64,000 nt of DNA from Lottia gigantea (lineage: Eukaryota; Mollusca; Gastropoda; Lottiidae), in the NCBI RefSeq assembly GCF_000327385.1, contig NW_008707225.1, forward strand, positions 1,278,113 through 1,342,112. Reading direction: 5' to 3'. The notes under the pieces are model-generated. The model was given only the letters and a program-made list of their open reading frames with translations. It was not told the origin of the DNA and did not search any database. The position numbers and the translations under genes were made by a program. Below are positions 60,408-64,000 of the stretch, piece after piece (the stretch's first letter is position 1; each line of letters begins with the position of its first letter).

Positions 60408-62164
60408 GTAAATATATACACTTGAATAATTTTATTATGAAGTCACACTATTTTGCCTATTTTTAATAATGGATCCTTTAAAACCCCCACACCTGTGGAG
60501 ATGCAGAATGTCCCCATTTAACAGGTCTCTACACCAGCTGACATCTGTCCAAATAGCTATCAGAGGCTGGAATAGAGACAGAGGTTTTGGTTTAGGCCTA
60601 CTGTTGAAGTAGAGACTGTTAATTGTGACTTCAATGTAACTACTAATCAGTTAATATGATGACATGGAAGAATGTTAATAGCCAGGCATTTAATTGACAG
60701 AAGTGGAGTGGAATTGAAGAGAAATTTAAGTCCTAATTCTAAAAAATTAAGCATTGAGCTAAAATCAAGCCAGTTCTTTTGTAAAAAACGTATGATTACA
60801 GAATTATCCTTTTGTAAGTCAACCTGAGTTGATTAATATAAGTATATATATATATATATATAAAGAAGCTTGTTAAATAAAGCATATGTAATTTATAATT
60901 TTACCAAAGTTTTTAAAAACATACACGAAACTTGATCAATTTCATTTACTGACCCTACAATAAACTTTACTTTTGTTTAAAACTAGTAGTGCCAATATTA
61001 ATTACACCAAGCATGTCCAGAAATGTTTAGAATACAATTTTCCAAATCAATCAGTTTCATGAAGCTTTTACATACAGTATTACAAGCTTTTCTGTCAATC
61101 ACAAAATTAATTCGTTCAAATCCATTGTAAGGAATTTCGAACTGTAAAGAAAAACAATTCCACATTGTCTATATAGCTAAAAATTGATTATATTGATTGC
61201 AGTAAATGGACATAAAAACAATTTATTTATAAAATAGAGATGTAAATTTTATTAAATGCCAAACTTCATGTTAAGTTCGCAAATTGATTGTATTGATAAA
61301 ATAAATGAAGAATTTGACCTCTCAATCACTTCCCTAAGGAACTCAAAATGATATGATTGATATTACAGGCGGATGATTTCATCTGAGAAGATATTGATTA
61401 ACCATTTAGACTGCTTGGTATCATTGACCAACCTTTAAAGAACATTTTTGAAGAGGCTAATGATATATTTCTGTAAATAGGCTTCATGGATATCATTTTA
61501 AAAATGACATTTCTTTTGACCTACAATGTAGGCTTCTGAAAGAGCCTGTTTTTAAATGAAGTGAATTTAGTTTTACCTCATACTTTTCTGTTAGGGTTTA
61601 TGAGGGTGGGTAACCAAATTCAGAGTTAAATGAGGAAAATATTACCAGGATGGCTCATAAGCCTACTCTTTTATTTCTAACTGTGCACAGCCTGTAGCAT
61701 ACAAGGCTTCAGTTTATTGTTCCATCTCAGGCCTTTTCCATATCGGCCACTCAACAGGACACCTTCAGGTTAGCAGTCAAGCGTCTAACACAATGAGTCA
61801 CTGCAGCTGCTTATAGATTCTGATTATTCTTAGCATTTGGAGTGAATAATAATACTCATAAGTATTTAATTTTTGCAATCACAAATATTTTTGTTAGCCT
61901 TTCATTACAATAGTTATAATATATGATTTGCTTTTTTAAATAAATGACTATGTGTTTATGCATTATGCACACTGTATAGGTGTTTTGTTTTGTTTATCAG
62001 TTGTGGAGTATCTTGGGCGGGTCTCTCTTAAATACTCACTTGACCCCATTTCAATACTTTGTACTTGTTTAACATTAACAAGAAATCATAAACAAGTATG
62101 GCTCTGAATGGTTTTTGAGTACTATTAAGAATATTGACTATAATTACTTGAAGATTGGCTTGGT
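60408..62164. other. Probable intron
   Basis: AT-rich with a (TA)n run at 60843-60862; no coding exon seen. Confidence 0.45.
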
Positions 62165-62994
62165 CAGTTTTAATAGCAGGGTCAGCTTAAATTTCTTGGT
62201 CAGCTTAAATTTCTTGGTCAACTTAAATTGCTTAGTCACCTTAAATTGCTTGGTCAGCTTAAATTGCCTGGTCAGCTTAAATTGCTTAGTCAACTTAAAT
62301 TGCTTGGTCAGCTTCAATTTCTTGGTCAGCTTAAATTGCTTAGTCAGCTTAAATTGCTTGGTCAGCTTAAATCGCTAATCAGCTTTTTAAATTGCTAATC
62401 AGCTTAAATTGCTTGGTCAGCTTAAATTTCTTGGTCAGCTTAAATTTCTTGGTCAGCTTAAATTGCTTGGTCAGGTTAAATTGCTTGGTCAGCTTAAAAT
62501 GCTTGGTCAGCTTTAATTGCTTGGTCAGCTTAAATTGCTTGGTCAGCTTAAATTGCTTGGTCAGCTTAAATTTCTTGGTCAGCTTAAATTTCTTGGTCAG
62601 CTTAAATTGCTTAGTCACCTTAAATTGCTTGGTCAGCTTAAATTGCTTGGTCAGCTTAAATTGCTTGGTCAGCTTAAATTACTTAGTCAGCTTAAATAGC
62701 TAATCAGCTAAAATTGCTTGGTCAGCTTAAATTGCTTGGTCAGCTTAAATTGCTTAAATTGCTTGGTCAGCTTAAATTTCTTAGTCAGCTTAAATTGCTT
62801 GGTCAGCTTAAATTGCTTGGTCAGCTTAAATTGCTTAGTCAGCTTAAATTGCTTGGTCAGCTTAAATTTCTTAGTCAGCTTAAATTGCTTAGTCAGCTTA
62901 AATTGCTTAGTCAGCTTAAATTGCTTAGTCAGCTTAAATTGCTTAGTCAGTTTAAATTGCTTAGTCAGCTTAAATTGCTTGGTCAGTTTAAGCT
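62165..62994 (+). repeat. 18-bp minisatellite GCTTGGTCAGCTTAAATT, ~45 copies
   Basis: Nearly uninterrupted 18-bp units over ~830 bp; main variants are A for the first G of GGTC and TTTCTT for TTGCTT. Irregular units lie near 62380-62400, 62695-62710 and 62745-62760. Because the unit is 18 bp and lacks stops in several frames, long open frames of 6-residue repeats appear on both strands (LVSLNC, LGQLKL, KLTKQF). These are by-products of the repeat, not evidence of a protein. Confidence 0.95.
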
Positions 62995-64000
62995 TCGGAC
63001 ACGCTGAAGATTTTTGTCGCAGACTTGAGTCTTGTCAAAAGTGTCACTGATAGGCACAGGATGATAATCACATGGTGATCATGTCATTGAAGTGAAAATA
63101 ACTCGTATTGGATGATGACATATGAAGAAAACAATAACTGACCAGACATCACTGACAAATATCAAACTGGCTGGATGTTCAAAATCCTGCCTTTGACTCG
63201 ATAATTTTGACATTGAGGCGCAGGCAACCAGGGGGTTTTACTAAAGACTTGTGTTGATGACAAAAATCTTCTTTGATGGTTTTTCTACAATACAGTTGAT
63301 GAAATATTTGCTTTCCATTTGATAGAGATTGGTTGATCCTTTTATCATTTCTAATGTTAAATTATTGAGGTACAGTACCTTGAATAACAGGCGTTTCTGA
63401 TATGAGACATTTACTGTTCAAACACTAATGACTCAGGCTCTAATTATTTATTTAGTATGTTATTGTCTTTCCAGATATCATTATTTCCTTTGAAAAATGC
63501 CTGATTGAAACATCCAGATTCTTGGGTTGTCATGACGACCTGATCTCTAGGAAATTAGAAATTTTATCTAGCTCATTAAAATTCATGTTATAGTATATAT
63601 TGGTATGACAATTAATTATGGTTACCATGGAAATAAATTATTGGAAATGGGAGTGTATTACTATACAATATTTTAATTTTACTCAGATTTCTAAAAAGGA
63701 AATGGTGAAATTTTTTTTCAGAACAAAACAAGCATTCAATTTCACAAGATATTAAAGAACGCTTAAAGGGGCAGTATGCAAAATTTTCATTTTAAACACA
63801 TACTTTAAAATATACTGTAAAAGATACTTTAAAAAAATGATTTTTTCTTTAATGTGTCTACTTGATAAACCTGAATTTGTTTTAAAATTTTTGATAACAA
63901 AAGATGAAGTTTGCTAAATGTTAAGATAGCAGTTTAAACTTCATAATAAGACATAATTCTCTATACTTTTTAGATGATTAAGAAATTTGTACTCTGTACA
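62995..64000. other. Right end of window, probable intron or intergenic DNA
   Basis: No coding exon recognised; AT-rich. Confidence 0.45.

Noticed and set aside
62115-63050. Long open frames of LVSLNC/LGQLKL/KLTKQF repeats on both strands
   Set aside because: They follow directly from an 18-bp minisatellite lacking stop codons; no start context, splice structure or family supports a protein.

Overview
This is AT-rich eukaryotic nuclear DNA from an invertebrate animal, most likely a mollusc (inference). The genes have short exons with GT-AG introns. The gene set (CDK5RAP3, WDR25, a dispanin, a fibrinogen-domain lectin with a PAN module, a lysosomal-type beta-mannosidase) and the repeats point to Mollusca: a tRNA-derived SINE and non-autonomous elements whose core is a tandem array of about 160 bp, like the bivalve 'pearl' elements. 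No operon, CRISPR array or prokaryotic signal is present.

Layout. 1-5214 (+): 3' part of a beta-mannosidase-like GH2 gene with two equal-length alternative copies of one exon and an altered active-site signature. 8406-9850 (+): four-exon orphan gene. 11149-16824 (-): complete CDK5RAP3 (13 coding exons, 514 aa). 18385-19710 (+): CD225/dispanin gene, head-to-head with CDK5RAP3. 21366-21707: SINE with perfect 13-bp target-site duplications. 21976-25763 (+): secreted PAN-EGF-fibrinogen protein whose first intron is almost entirely minisatellite. 29427-30542 (+): class A GPCR with VRY instead of DRY. 33063-33848 (-): 261-aa coiled-coil protein. 37432-37985: a foldback and a palindrome-array MITE. 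38831-42412 (-): complete WDR25 (5 coding exons, 502 aa). 46803-47903 and 60132-60407 (+): two long first-type coding exons, both ending in phase 0, possibly alternative N-termini of one gene continuing past the window. Between them lie Helentron-like repeats, a broken Ty3/gypsy fossil (about 50370-53870) and an 18-bp minisatellite (62165-62994).

The genes are ordinary, separately regulated animal genes and do not form a shared pathway. The most notable items are: (1) the probable mutually exclusive exon pair in the beta-mannosidase paralogue; (2) the MITE built from nine copies of an 18-bp perfect palindrome; (3) families of non-autonomous elements sharing terminal modules but carrying unrelated tandem cores; (4) the splice-acceptor-rich minisatellite filling the lectin intron. 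Exon borders were read by eye from GT-AG sites, reading phase and recalled family alignment, without transcript evidence.
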